Shown: positions 25,796 through 34,242 of the stretch, one piece after another
How positions within the stretch are numbered: the first letter of the stretch is position 1
How the letters are laid out: each line of letters starts with the position of its first letter
Translations under genes and position numbers: made by a program
Notes under the pieces: model-generated
Database searches by the model: none
What the model was told of the DNA's origin: nothing
What the model saw: the letters and a program-made list of their open reading frames with translations, nothing else
NCBI GenBank assembly: GCA_964346475.1
Contig: CAYFUM010000001.1
Span: 47,876 to 111,875, forward strand
Source of the DNA: DTU036 sp964346475
GTDB taxonomy: Bacteria > Bacillota > Clostridia > Peptostreptococcales > Acidaminobacteraceae
Direction of reading: 5' to 3'
DNA length: 64,000 nucleotides

Positions 25796-26971
25796 ATGAA
25801 GAAAAAATTTTTTACATCGGAGTCAGTTACTGAGGGCCATCCCGACAAGCTCTGTGATCAGATTTCCGATGCTGTCCTAGATGGAATTCTGGAAAAAGAT
25901 CCCCAGGCCAGGGTTGCCTGTGAGTGTATGGCCACCACTGGCCTGGTCCTGGTCAGCGGTGAGGTTACAACCCAGTGCTATGTTGATATCCAAAAAATCG
26001 TCCGTGATACAGTCAAGGAAATTGGCTATACCCGGGCTAAATACGGCTTTGATGGGGATACCTGTGGGGTCCTTGTAAGCCTGGATGAGCAGTCCAGTGA
26101 TATAGCCCTGGGGGTGGATAGGTCCCTGGAGGCCAAGGAAAAAAAGGGTGAGGAGTCCCTGGGAGCCGGGGACCAGGGCATGATGTTTGGCTTTGCCTGT
26201 GATGAAACCCCCACCTACATGCCCATGCCCATCTACCTGGCCCATGAGCTTACAAGAGCTCTGGCCCAGCTAAGAAGGGAGGGTGGAGTAGACTACCTGC
26301 GCCCCGATGGCAAGAGCCAGGTAACGGTGGAGTATGAAGATGATAGGGTTAAAAGGGTCGATACAGTGGTCCTATCTACCCAGCACGATGACAGGGTGGA
26401 GATGGATAGGCTAAGAGGGGATATGGAAAAACTCATTAGAGAGGTTATCCCGGCTGATCTCCTGGACCAGGATACCAAGATTTATATCAATCCCACAGGC
26501 CGCTTTGCCATAGGTGGCCCCCAGGCTGATACAGGCCTGACGGGAAGGAAGATCATAGTGGATACCTATGGTGGCTATGGCCGCCATGGCGGGGGAGCCT
26601 TCAGTGGCAAGGATCCCACCAAGGTAGACAGGTCTGCAAGCTATGCCGCCCGCCACGCTGCCAAGAACATGGTGGCAGCAGGCCTGGCTAAAAAGCTAGA
26701 AATTGAGCTTAGCTACGCCATAGGAATTTCCAGTCCTGTAAGTATCTATGTAGATAGCTTTGGTACAGGGGTGGTAAGTGATGCTAGACTAGAGGAGATA
26801 ATAAGAAAGCACTTTGATTTTAGGCCCAGTGCAATAATTGAGAATCTAGACCTCAGAAGGCCCATCTACAAGAAGACGGCCGCCTATGGCCACTTTGGTA
26901 GGGAAGATGAGGACTTTAGCTGGGAGAAGCTGGACAAGGTCCAGGCCCTTAAGGAAGAGATTTCTCTTTAG
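25796..26971 (+). CDS. metK: S-adenosylmethionine synthetase
   Basis: Makes SAM from methionine and ATP. The 391-residue protein has all family motifs: SESVTEGHPDKLCDQISDA, GAGDQGMMFG and GGGAFSGKDPTKVDRSASY (phosphate-binding loop), with HFGR near the C-terminus. GAAAGAGGAG lies upstream of the ATG. The SAM-I riboswitch in its leader gives product feedback. recD2 follows 33 bases later without a clear terminator, so some read-through is possible. Confidence 0.97.
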   Translation: MKKKFFTSESVTEGHPDKLCDQISDAVLDGILEKDPQARVACECMATTGLVLVSGEVTTQCYVDIQKIVRDTVKEIGYTRAKYGFDGDTCGVLVSLDEQSSDIALGVDRSLEAKEKKGEESLGAGDQGMMFGFACDETPTYMPMPIYLAHELTRALAQLRREGGVDYLRPDGKSQVTVEYEDDRVKRVDTVVLSTQHDDRVEMDRLRGDMEKLIREVIPADLLDQDTKIYINPTGRFAIGGPQADTGLTGRKIIVDTYGGYGRHGGGAFSGKDPTKVDRSASYAARHAAKNMVAAGLAKKLEIELSYAIGISSPVSIYVDSFGTGVVSDARLEEIIRKHFDFRPSAIIENLDLRRPIYKKTAAYGHFGREDEDFSWEKLDKVQALKEEISL

Positions 26972-27004
26972 TTTAAGTGGGGTCTTTTTTAAGGAAGGGG
27001 CGCT

Positions 27005-29131
27005 GTGGAATTTAGCGGTAGTGTTGCAGAAATAATATACGAAAGCACTAGGGACTACTACAAGGTCCTTCTAATAGAGGGCAAGGAGGAGGTCCTGGTG
27101 GTCCAGGGCAGCCTGCCAGGCCTTGCCCTTGGGGACCATGTGAACTTTGTAGGGGAGATGGAGACCCATCCCCGCTTTGGCGAGCAGATGAAGGTCACTT
27201 CCTTTAGCTTTGATGAGCCCAGTGACATCCATAGTATTGAGCTCTTCTTATCCTCGGGCCACATTAGGGGGATAGGACCGGTACTAGCCAGCAGGATAGT
27301 GGAGCGCTTTGGCGCCAGGACCCTGGAGGTTATGAACTATGAGATAGAAAAACTGGGCCAGGTTCCTGGTATAGGTAAGAAGACCCTGGAGGTTATAAAG
27401 GCCGACTACCAGGCCATGGGAGCAAAAAAGGAGCTTATCCTCTATGTCCAGTCCCTGGGCTTTTCTCCCCATCTCAGCGCAAGGATCCTCTCGGGACTGG
27501 GAGGCTCTGCCAGGGAGATAATTGAAGACAATCCCTACAGCCTCATGGCCATAGAGGGCATTGGTTTTGAGAGCTGCGAGGCCCTGGCAAGAAAAAGGGG
27601 CTTTAGTCTGGGGGATCCCAGAAGGCTCAAGGCCTATATTGAGGACCTGCTACAAAGGGCCCTGGCCCAGGGCCATATCTACCTGCCCAGGGAGAGGATT
27701 CTAGACAAGATCTGGGAGCTGGAGGTCTTTTCTGAAGAGGACCTAAGCGGACTCCTGGTTCAGGGCCACTTTATTGAGGAAAAGGGAGGGATCTACCTTC
27801 CCCATAGCTATGAAAGCGAGGGCAGGGTAGCAGCTGATATAATAAGGATTTTGAGAAGTCCCAGGGAGGAACTAAGCTATGAGCTGGACTCCCTCCAGTC
27901 TCAGCTTTCAAAAAACCAGCTTAGGGCCCTGGAAAAAAGCCTGGAGAGCTCTCTTAGTATCATTACCGGTGGGCCAGGAACAGGCAAGACCACCCTTATT
28001 AGAGCCCTGGTGGAACTCTTTTCCCAGGGGGTCCTTCTCTGTGCCCCCACAGGCAGGGCCGCTAAGAGGATGGAGGAGGCCACAGGCCAGGAGGCCTATA
28101 CAATTCACAGGCTTTTAGAGTATCGCTATGATGAGGAAAAGGGGGTCCTGGGCTTTGATAGGAATGCTGACAAGCCCCTGGAACTCGATATTCTCATAGT
28201 GGATGAGTTTTCCATGGTGGATATCTTTCTTATGAAGAGCCTCCTGGAGGCCTTTCCCTTGGGAGCTAGGCTGATTCTAATAGGAGACGAGGACCAGCTT
28301 CCTTCGGTGGGTCCTGGTAGGCTCCTAGGTGATATGATTTCATCTGGGGTTATCCCCTTTACCAGGCTTAGGGAGATCTTCCGCCAGGATGAACACTCCC
28401 TGATCCCCATAAATGCAGCCAAGGTCCTGGCTGGGGAGAAGGACCTACTTACCGATCCCCAAGGTGATTTTTTTATCCTCAATTCCACAGGGCCTGAGGG
28501 CCTGGTGGATTTAGTTAAAAACAGGCTAAGTAGTTTTTATGGCTATGACCCCCTCTGGGAAATCCAGGTGCTGGCCCCCATGAAGAATGGCCCCCTGGGC
28601 ACCAGATCTTTAAATAGGCATCTCCAAGAAGCCCTGAACCCCTATGAAGGGGGCCCCAGAGTCCATCTAAAGGATAGGGTCTACCAGATAGGTGATAAGA
28701 TAATGCAGACAAGAAATAACTACCAGGCCTCCTGGAGGGATCTAAAAAGTGGTGAAGAGGGCCAGGGGATATTCAATGGAGATATAGGGGAGATAGTGGA
28801 TATAGCAGGAGGAGAGCTTAGGATTGTCTTTGATAGGACTAGGAGGGTTAGCTACAGTAAGGAGCAGCTCTTTGATATCGAGCATGCCTATGCCATGACT
28901 ATCCACAAGAGCCAGGGCAGTGAATTTTTATGTACTGTGGTGGTTGCTCAGGGGGTGCCTCCCTTTTTGGCTTCAAGAAACCTCCTCTACACCGCTATAA
29001 CCAGGGCCCGGGACCTGCTGGTTATCTACCAGGGGGGCTCCAGCCTATCCAGGATGATAGAGAGGGTGGACAGCCATGAAAGGTATTCCTCCCTGGGAGA
29101 AATCCTCATGGAATACACTAAGGAAGCCTAG
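27005..29131 (+). CDS. recD2: RecD2-type DNA helicase
   Basis: A 708-residue 5'-3' superfamily 1 helicase of the RecBC-independent RecD2 class. It has an N-terminal OB-like domain (GSLPGLALGDHVNFVGE), helix-hairpin-helix repeats (GIGPVLASRIVERFG, VPGIGKKTLEVI), Walker A GGPGTGKTT (near 322), Walker B VDEFSMVD (near 399), and the C-terminal motif AYAMTIHKSQGSEF with LYTAITRARDLL. The start is GTG after AAGGAAGGGG. A hairpin at its stop codon ends it. Confidence 0.95.
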   Translation: MEFSGSVAEIIYESTRDYYKVLLIEGKEEVLVVQGSLPGLALGDHVNFVGEMETHPRFGEQMKVTSFSFDEPSDIHSIELFLSSGHIRGIGPVLASRIVERFGARTLEVMNYEIEKLGQVPGIGKKTLEVIKADYQAMGAKKELILYVQSLGFSPHLSARILSGLGGSAREIIEDNPYSLMAIEGIGFESCEALARKRGFSLGDPRRLKAYIEDLLQRALAQGHIYLPRERILDKIWELEVFSEEDLSGLLVQGHFIEEKGGIYLPHSYESEGRVAADIIRILRSPREELSYELDSLQSQLSKNQLRALEKSLESSLSIITGGPGTGKTTLIRALVELFSQGVLLCAPTGRAAKRMEEATGQEAYTIHRLLEYRYDEEKGVLGFDRNADKPLELDILIVDEFSMVDIFLMKSLLEAFPLGARLILIGDEDQLPSVGPGRLLGDMISSGVIPFTRLREIFRQDEHSLIPINAAKVLAGEKDLLTDPQGDFFILNSTGPEGLVDLVKNRLSSFYGYDPLWEIQVLAPMKNGPLGTRSLNRHLQEALNPYEGGPRVHLKDRVYQIGDKIMQTRNNYQASWRDLKSGEEGQGIFNGDIGEIVDIAGGELRIVFDRTRRVSYSKEQLFDIEHAYAMTIHKSQGSEFLCTVVVAQGVPPFLASRNLLYTAITRARDLLVIYQGGSSLSRMIERVDSHERYSSLGEILMEYTKEA

Positions 29132-29155
29132 CTAGAAAGGCTTTCTTTTTTTCTA
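29121..29155 (+). terminator. Terminator of recD2
   Basis: GAAGCCT (within the last codons and stop) pairs with AGGCTTTC, followed by TTTTTTT. The stem has 6-7 bp with a 9-base loop. Confidence 0.6.
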
Positions 29156-29175
29156 AGAAGCAGTAGACTAGGCCT

Positions 29176-29781
29176 ATGGCTATCTTTGGTTTTTATAGGT
29201 GTGAACTTTGTCAGGAGGAACTCTATGGGGAGACCTTTTTTTGCTCCAAATGCCTGGAGGAAATTGAGGTCTTTTTAAGGATGGAGAGGAGTGAGGAGGA
29301 GGGCTATTACGTCTACAGCCTCTTTTTTTACGAGGGTATAATAAGAGACCTCATAAGAAGGTGGAAATTCCAGGCCTCCCCCTATATGGTCCACCTTATG
29401 AGCAGCCTTCTTGTCAGGTTTATTCAAGAGAATAATATCTACCTAGAGGGGGTTAGCTTTATCCCCATGCACAGGAGAAAAAGACTGGTCAGGGGCTTTG
29501 ATCCCATGGAGGACCTCTCCCGCAGTCTAGCTAAGAAGCTTGGCCTTAGACAGACAAGGCTCCTTGAGAGGACCAGGCCAACGAGGCCCCTCTACAGCTT
29601 GAAGCTGGAGGCCAGAAAAGAGGAACTCAGGGGTGCTTTTTCAGCTAGAAGGGGGGAGCCAGCTGGAGTCTTTGCCCTGGTGGATGATATCTATACCAGC
29701 GGCTCCACCACCAGGGAGGCAGCCAGGACCCTTTTTAGCGCAGGCCTGCAGGATTTTTTTTTCCTAATTCTGGCTAAATAG
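29176..29781 (+). CDS. comF: ComF family phosphoribosyltransferase-like protein
   Basis: A 201-residue protein with an N-terminal zinc finger (CELCQEEL, CSKCLEEI) and a C-terminal phosphoribosyltransferase fold with the PRPP loop ALVDDIYTSGSTTREA, the ComF/GntX arrangement. ComF is needed for DNA uptake in competent Firmicutes, but no other competence gene is near. In many Firmicutes comF lies by hpf, as here (hpf is the next gene). Confidence 0.9.
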   Translation: MAIFGFYRCELCQEELYGETFFCSKCLEEIEVFLRMERSEEEGYYVYSLFFYEGIIRDLIRRWKFQASPYMVHLMSSLLVRFIQENNIYLEGVSFIPMHRRKRLVRGFDPMEDLSRSLAKKLGLRQTRLLERTRPTRPLYSLKLEARKEELRGAFSARRGEPAGVFALVDDIYTSGSTTREAARTLFSAGLQDFFFLILAK

Positions 29782-29799
29782 GAGATTTAGCAGGGCTTT
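29773..29799 (+). terminator. Possible weak terminator of comF
   Basis: A 7-bp stem GCTAAAT/ATTTAGC with loop AGGAG over the comF stop codon, followed by GGGCTTTT rather than a clean T run. Confidence 0.35.
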
Positions 29800-29804
29800 T
29801 AGGG

Positions 29805-29810
29805 TATAAT
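29805..29810 (+). promoter_or_regulatory. Probable -10 element for hpf
   Basis: A perfect TATAAT 60 bases before the hpf start. No convincing -35 is visible at the right distance. Confidence 0.45.
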
Positions 29811-29869
29811 GTTTTTGAGGCAAATAACTATCTAGGGCAAGAACTACTTAAACAGGAAGAGGTTTGATC

Positions 29870-30406
29870 ATGAAATTTGAAATCAATGGTAAAAATTTTC
29901 GTGTTGATGATGATCTTCGTCAACGAGTAGAGGACAAGCTAGGCAAGTACAGTCCTTATTTTAATGAGGATGTAACTGCCATAGTGAACTTTTCTCAAGT
30001 TAAGAATCTTAACAATGTTGAGATTACCATTCCGCTGAAAAATGGGGCAATTATCAGGGTGGAGGAGCAGAGCTTTGAGATGCTGACCAGCATTGATAGA
30101 GCAGTAGAGAAGCTGGACCGCCAGGTAAGAAAACATAAGACAGCCCTCAGGAGGCGATACCAAGCCCATGATTCAATCCGCTTCGAGGAAGTACCAGAGT
30201 TCGAAGAGGAAAAAGAAGAAGAAATACAAATCATGCGGACAAAGAATTTCCCAGTTAAGCCCATGAGCCCTGAAGAGGCTATAATGCAGATGGAGCTTGT
30301 AGGCCACGACTTTTTTGTCTTCCTCAATGCAGAGACCGATGAGGTTAATGTGGTATATAAGAGAAAACACGGCGGCTATGGATTGATCGAGCCGATCCTT
30401 GGTTAG
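29870..30406 (+). CDS. hpf: Ribosome hibernation promoting factor, long form
   Basis: Binds idle ribosomes and drives 100S dimer formation. The 178-residue protein has the S30AE/YfiA domain at about 1-100 (AIVNFSQVKNLNNVEITIPL, VEKLDRQVRKHK), an acidic linker, and the C-terminal dimerisation domain from about 120 (TKNFPVKPMSPEEAIMQMEL, GHDFFVFLNAETDEVNVVYKR), so it is the long form. A TTG two codons upstream is in frame; GGAAGAGG fits the ATG at 29870. Confidence 0.96.
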   Translation: MKFEINGKNFRVDDDLRQRVEDKLGKYSPYFNEDVTAIVNFSQVKNLNNVEITIPLKNGAIIRVEEQSFEMLTSIDRAVEKLDRQVRKHKTALRRRYQAHDSIRFEEVPEFEEEKEEEIQIMRTKNFPVKPMSPEEAIMQMELVGHDFFVFLNAETDEVNVVYKRKHGGYGLIEPILG

Positions 30407-30428
30407 TTAAGTAAATTTTTTAAGTAGG

Positions 30429-30459
30429 GCCCCCTTTAAGCTAAAAAGGGGGCTTTTTT
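30429..30459 (+). terminator. Terminator of hpf
   Basis: A perfect 9-bp stem GCCCCCTTT/AAAGGGGGC with a 7-base loop and T6. Confidence 0.92.
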
Positions 30460-30558
30460 CTTATCCCTATGCATTTTTTGCGATTAGCTAAATTTTGTGG
30501 TCCGGGGTCACTAAATGGGGTAGAATTATGTCAGTGTTAAATTAAAGGAGGACAAGAG

Positions 30559-31944
30559 ATGGCGCAGGATCTAGCAAAAAAGGAAATTGATCTTAAATCA
30601 GAAAAACTTACAGGGCTGGCAAAAAGGATATGGGAAAATCCAGAGATAGCCTTTAATGAGGTCAAGGCTTCCTCCTGGACTGCTGACTTTCTAGCAGAAG
30701 AGGGCTTTGAGGTTGAAAGAAACTACGCAGGTATGCCTACAGCTATTAAGGCCACTTGGGGTTCTGGCAAGCCTGTCATAGGCTTTCTTGGAGAGTATGA
30801 CGCCCTGCCAGGCATGAGCCAGGCGCATTCCACAGAAAAAAAACCTCTAGTTGTTGGAGGTCCAGGTCAAGGCTGTGGCCACAACCTGCTGGGGGTAGCC
30901 CATGTAGGTGCGGCCCTGGGTATGAAGGCTGCCATGGAGGAGTATAAGCTCCCAGGAACAATTATTTACTACGGCTGCCCAGCTGAGGAAGTCCTAACTG
31001 GTAAGGGCTTTATGGCTAGGGGGGGTGCCTTTAGGGAGATGGACATAATGATGGCCTGGCATCCCGGCACTAGAAACGAGGTTAGCCTGGGCAAGATGAC
31101 TGCACTTAACAGCGTAAAATTCCACTTTAAAGGTAGAACTGCCCACGCCGGAGGAGACCCCCATAACGGAAGAAGTGCTCTGGACGCCCTAAAGCTAATG
31201 AATGTAGGAGCTGAGTTCCTAAGAGAGCACGTCACCGATGATGTTAGAATCCACTATATAATCACCGAGGGTGGGGTTGCTCCAAATATAGTTCCCGATA
31301 GAGCCTCCTCCTGGTACTATGTAAGAGCCCTGTCCAGGGAAGCTGTTGTTGATACCTATGAGAGACTTTTAAAAATAGCCGAAGGGGCTGCCCTTATGAC
31401 CGAGACCCAGGTTGAAGTTGAGTATCTAGGGGGCTGCTACAATACCCAGCAGAATAAATTCCTGGTGGAACTCCTCTATGAGACCATGAAGGAGATGGAG
31501 CTTCCCCAGTGGACTGATGAAGAAATGGACTTTGCCAGGGAGCTAAACAAGGTCTCTGCCAACTATGATGAACTTCTAGAAAGAAAACTTATTAAAGAGG
31601 GAGAGGAAATCCACTCCTCAGTCAGTGAAATCGCCAGTGACAATAGCTATGGTTCCACCGATGTAGGCGACGTCCAGCATATAGTGCCAGGGGTCTTCTT
31701 CACCACTGCTACCTATAACATAGGGGCTGCAGGCCATAGCTGGCAGGTCACCTCCTGCTCAGCCTCTTCCATTGGAGAAAAGGGCATGCTGCTGGCATCT
31801 AAAATCATGGCAGCTACAGGCCTTAAGCTCCTTGAAAATCCAAAGCTGGTTGATGCTGCTAAGAAGGAATTTGATGAGGTTATGGGTGGAAAGAGCTATG
31901 AATGTCCGGTACCAGAGGACCTGCCTGTACCCCAGCCAAGATAA
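30559..31944 (+). CDS. M20 family amidohydrolase (AbgB-like)
   Basis: A 461-residue zinc-type peptidase/amidohydrolase of family M20D. Metal-site text is visible: IGFLGEYDALPG, GPGQGCGHNLLG, YGCPAEEVLTGKG, AWHPGTRN and a later GHSWQV. The closest well-known relatives are AbgB (p-aminobenzoyl-glutamate hydrolase subunit) and indole-acetyl-amino-acid hydrolases. AbgB works with AbgA, but no AbgA or AbgT gene is next to it, so the substrate is open. AAAGGAGG precedes the ATG. It stands alone between two terminators. Confidence 0.88.
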   Translation: MAQDLAKKEIDLKSEKLTGLAKRIWENPEIAFNEVKASSWTADFLAEEGFEVERNYAGMPTAIKATWGSGKPVIGFLGEYDALPGMSQAHSTEKKPLVVGGPGQGCGHNLLGVAHVGAALGMKAAMEEYKLPGTIIYYGCPAEEVLTGKGFMARGGAFREMDIMMAWHPGTRNEVSLGKMTALNSVKFHFKGRTAHAGGDPHNGRSALDALKLMNVGAEFLREHVTDDVRIHYIITEGGVAPNIVPDRASSWYYVRALSREAVVDTYERLLKIAEGAALMTETQVEVEYLGGCYNTQQNKFLVELLYETMKEMELPQWTDEEMDFARELNKVSANYDELLERKLIKEGEEIHSSVSEIASDNSYGSTDVGDVQHIVPGVFFTTATYNIGAAGHSWQVTSCSASSIGEKGMLLASKIMAATGLKLLENPKLVDAAKKEFDEVMGGKSYECPVPEDLPVPQPR

Positions 31945-31964
31945 AAGAGCCCAGGCTCTTTTTT
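31945..31964 (+). terminator. Terminator of the M20 amidohydrolase gene
   Basis: AAGAGC/GCTCTT stem with loop CCAG, followed by T6, directly after the stop codon. Confidence 0.8.
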
Positions 31965-32013
31965 CTTGCTTAAGGGGCCCAAAATTGCTAAAATTAACCA
32001 AGAGAGGTGGAAT

Positions 32014-32700
32014 ATGAAATTAATTTTGAAGGGCAAGACCAAGGACCTATATGAACTGGATAATGGACTCTATAAGCTGCATTTTAAGGATGATGTGACA
32101 GGCTCTGAAGGGGTCTTTGATCCTGGGGCCAACCAGGTAGGCCTTATCATGGAGGGAGCTGGCAAGGCAGGCCTTAGGATGACTAGCTACTTCTATGAGA
32201 AGTTTAATAGGCTTGGTATCAATACCCACTATGTCGAGAGCAATTTAGAGGAAAATACCATGACGGTCTATCCTGCTGAGAGCTTTGGCAAGGGGGTGGA
32301 GGTTATCCTGCGCTACAGGGCAGTGGGCAGCTTTATCCGCCGTTATGGCCTCTATGCTAGGGAGGGCCAGGAGCTTGATGGCTATGTGGAGTTTACTTTA
32401 AAGGATGATGAGAGGGGAGACCCCCTTATAACCAGGGAGGGCCTGGCCCAGCTGGGGATCATGAAAGAAGAGGAGTACGATGAGCTAAGGGCCATGACCC
32501 TGGAGCTTGGTGGGCTTATTAGAGAGGACCTGGCAAAAAAGGGCCTAGAACTCTATGACATGAAATTTGAGTATGGCCGCCTAGGTGAGGATAGGAGGCT
32601 GGCCCTTATTGATGAAATTTCAGGAGGCAACATGAGGGTCTATAAAGAGGGCCTCTATGTGGAGCCCCTGGAACTTGAAAGGATATTTTTGGGAGACTAG
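32014..32700 (+). CDS. SAICAR synthetase-like (PurC family) ligase
   Basis: A 228-residue protein of the PurC fold. It has the N-terminal LKGKTKDLYEL strand, the SAICAR synthetase signature VEVILRYRAVGSFIRRYG, DDERGDPLITREGL, and LYDMKFEYGR...LIDEISGG. It departs from standard PurC at the C-terminus: SPDxxRLWD becomes SGGNMRVYKEG, and the last helix of PurC is missing. No other purine gene is nearby. AGAGAGGTGG fits the ATG at 32014. The MurE-like gene starts one base after its stop. It may be a true PurC or a relative joining aspartate to another carboxylate. Confidence 0.8.
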   Translation: MKLILKGKTKDLYELDNGLYKLHFKDDVTGSEGVFDPGANQVGLIMEGAGKAGLRMTSYFYEKFNRLGINTHYVESNLEENTMTVYPAESFGKGVEVILRYRAVGSFIRRYGLYAREGQELDGYVEFTLKDDERGDPLITREGLAQLGIMKEEEYDELRAMTLELGGLIREDLAKKGLELYDMKFEYGRLGEDRRLALIDEISGGNMRVYKEGLYVEPLELERIFLGD

Positions 32701-32701
32701 T

Positions 32702-34183
32702 ATGAAGACAAGTGACCTCCTTGAGAGGATAAAAATTAAAAAACTCTATGGCAGCTTTCCTGAGGAGGTTAGAGATATCACCCTGGACTCTAGGGAAGCC
32801 GGCGAGGGCTGGATCTTTGTTGCCAGGGTAGGTTTTAATCTGGATTCCCACCAGTTTATTCCCAGGGCCATTGAGCAGGGCTGTAGGTTTATTGTGGCGG
32901 ACCGCTATCTAGACCTAGCCCAGGATGTGGGCCTTATGGTGGTAGCCGATACAACTAGAGTGGCCTCTATCCTGGCCCAGCATATCCATGACTTTCCCAG
33001 TGAAAAAATGAATGTGGTGGGGGTTACTGGCACCAGTGGCAAGACCTCTACTGCCACCATGATCCACAGTCTTTTAGAACTCCTAGAAGAAAAGTCAGCT
33101 ATTATAGGAACCAATGGCTTTAGTGTAGGAGATAAAACCATTCTTAATATCAACACCACTCCCGAGACCAGCCTTTTGACCCGGCAGTTTTCCCAGGCTG
33201 TTAATGAGGGGGCAGGCCATATGGTTATGGAGGTCAGCTCCCACGCCCTGAGCCTGGGTAGGACTGCTGGCATAGACTATGATATAACCATCTATACCAA
33301 CCTAAGCCATGAGCACCTGGATTTCTACAGGGATCTCTACCACTATGGCTATACCAAGGGCATGCTCCTCTCCCAGATGGGCAGTGATTTAAGAAGGAGC
33401 AAGTATGTCATTTTAAATGATGACGATGAGTTTTTAAAGGAAATGGCCATGGAAACTGGCTATGAGATTATCTACTTTTCCAGGAAGAATCCCCAGGCAG
33501 ATTTTTATGCCTATGATCTTTTGGAGACCAGCCAGGGGACTAGCTTTAAACTCAGGACTCCTGAGGGAGACTTTGAACTAGCCTCGCCCTATCTTGGAAG
33601 CTTCAATGTAGAAAACCTTATGGCTGCCCTGGCCTGTCTTTGGCTCAAGGGCTTTGACCTAGATATCCTGGTGGACAGGGTCAGTCTTCTTCCTCCCATC
33701 AAGGGCAGGGTGGAGTTTCTAGGTAGGGAGGAGCTGCCTATAACCCTGGTTGTTGACTACGCCCTAACCCCCGATGGCCTGGAAAGACTGCTGGAGGCAG
33801 TTAGGCCCCTGGTGACTAAAAGGCTTATCCTCTTGACGGCCATGTGGGGCTCGGGCAGGGATATAACCAAGGCCCCCAAGATGGGCAAGATCTCCTCGGT
33901 GGCTGACTATGTGGTCTTTACCAACAATAACCCCGGGGATGACGACAGGCAGCGCCTGGTGGATGAGCTGGAAAAGGGAATTGAACACAAAAACTACAGT
34001 AAGTTTCTTGAAAGAAGAGAGGCCATCCTCCATGCCATTGACTACAGTGAGCCAGGAGACCTGGTCCTGCTTACAGGCAGGGGCAGCGAGCCCTATATGA
34101 TGGTGGAGGGGGGAGAGAGGATTGTCTTTAGGGATGATCTAATAGCCTTGGAAGCCGCCAGGAAAAAGTACAAAACCCCCTAA
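32702..34183 (+). CDS. MurE-like Mur ligase, divergent
   Basis: A 493-residue Mur-ligase: N-terminal MurE-type domain (ITLDSREAGEGWIFVA), P-loop GTSGKTS (110-116), NTTPETSLL, EVSSHALSLGR, NLSHEHLDFY and the likely carbamylated Lys219 (YTKGMLL). The C-terminal domain is atypical. YAHTPD of MurE is YALTPD (353-358). The DNPR/DNPA amino-acid motif is NNPG (409-412). GKGHE is GRGSE (459-463), and GCGGDRDxxKRP is MWGSGRDITKAP. It could be a MurE for an unusual third amino acid (ornithine or lysine) or a paralogue in another pathway. It is coupled to the PurC-like gene. Confidence 0.8.
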   Translation: MKTSDLLERIKIKKLYGSFPEEVRDITLDSREAGEGWIFVARVGFNLDSHQFIPRAIEQGCRFIVADRYLDLAQDVGLMVVADTTRVASILAQHIHDFPSEKMNVVGVTGTSGKTSTATMIHSLLELLEEKSAIIGTNGFSVGDKTILNINTTPETSLLTRQFSQAVNEGAGHMVMEVSSHALSLGRTAGIDYDITIYTNLSHEHLDFYRDLYHYGYTKGMLLSQMGSDLRRSKYVILNDDDEFLKEMAMETGYEIIYFSRKNPQADFYAYDLLETSQGTSFKLRTPEGDFELASPYLGSFNVENLMAALACLWLKGFDLDILVDRVSLLPPIKGRVEFLGREELPITLVVDYALTPDGLERLLEAVRPLVTKRLILLTAMWGSGRDITKAPKMGKISSVADYVVFTNNNPGDDDRQRLVDELEKGIEHKNYSKFLERREAILHAIDYSEPGDLVLLTGRGSEPYMMVEGGERIVFRDDLIALEAARKKYKTP

Positions 34184-34200
34184 AATATGCTATGATAATA

Positions 34201-34225
34201 AAAGAGTCTATAAGGGACTCTTTTT
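34201..34225 (+). terminator. Terminator of the PurC-like/MurE-like pair
   Basis: A perfect 8-bp stem AAAGAGTC/GACTCTTT with loop TATAAGG, with T5 at the end. A TATGAT at 34191-34196 just upstream could be a -10 for dnaX, in which case the hairpin would be in its leader. Confidence 0.7.
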
Positions 34226-34242
34226 AAAAGCCAGGAGGAAGT

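Noticed and set aside
26957..26992. Terminator after metK
   Set aside because: AAGAGA/TCTCTT has only a 2-base loop and the T run is 20 bases away, so I did not call it.
29176..29781. Competence operon around comF
   Set aside because: No comFA or other competence gene is adjacent; comF alone with hpf is a common arrangement.
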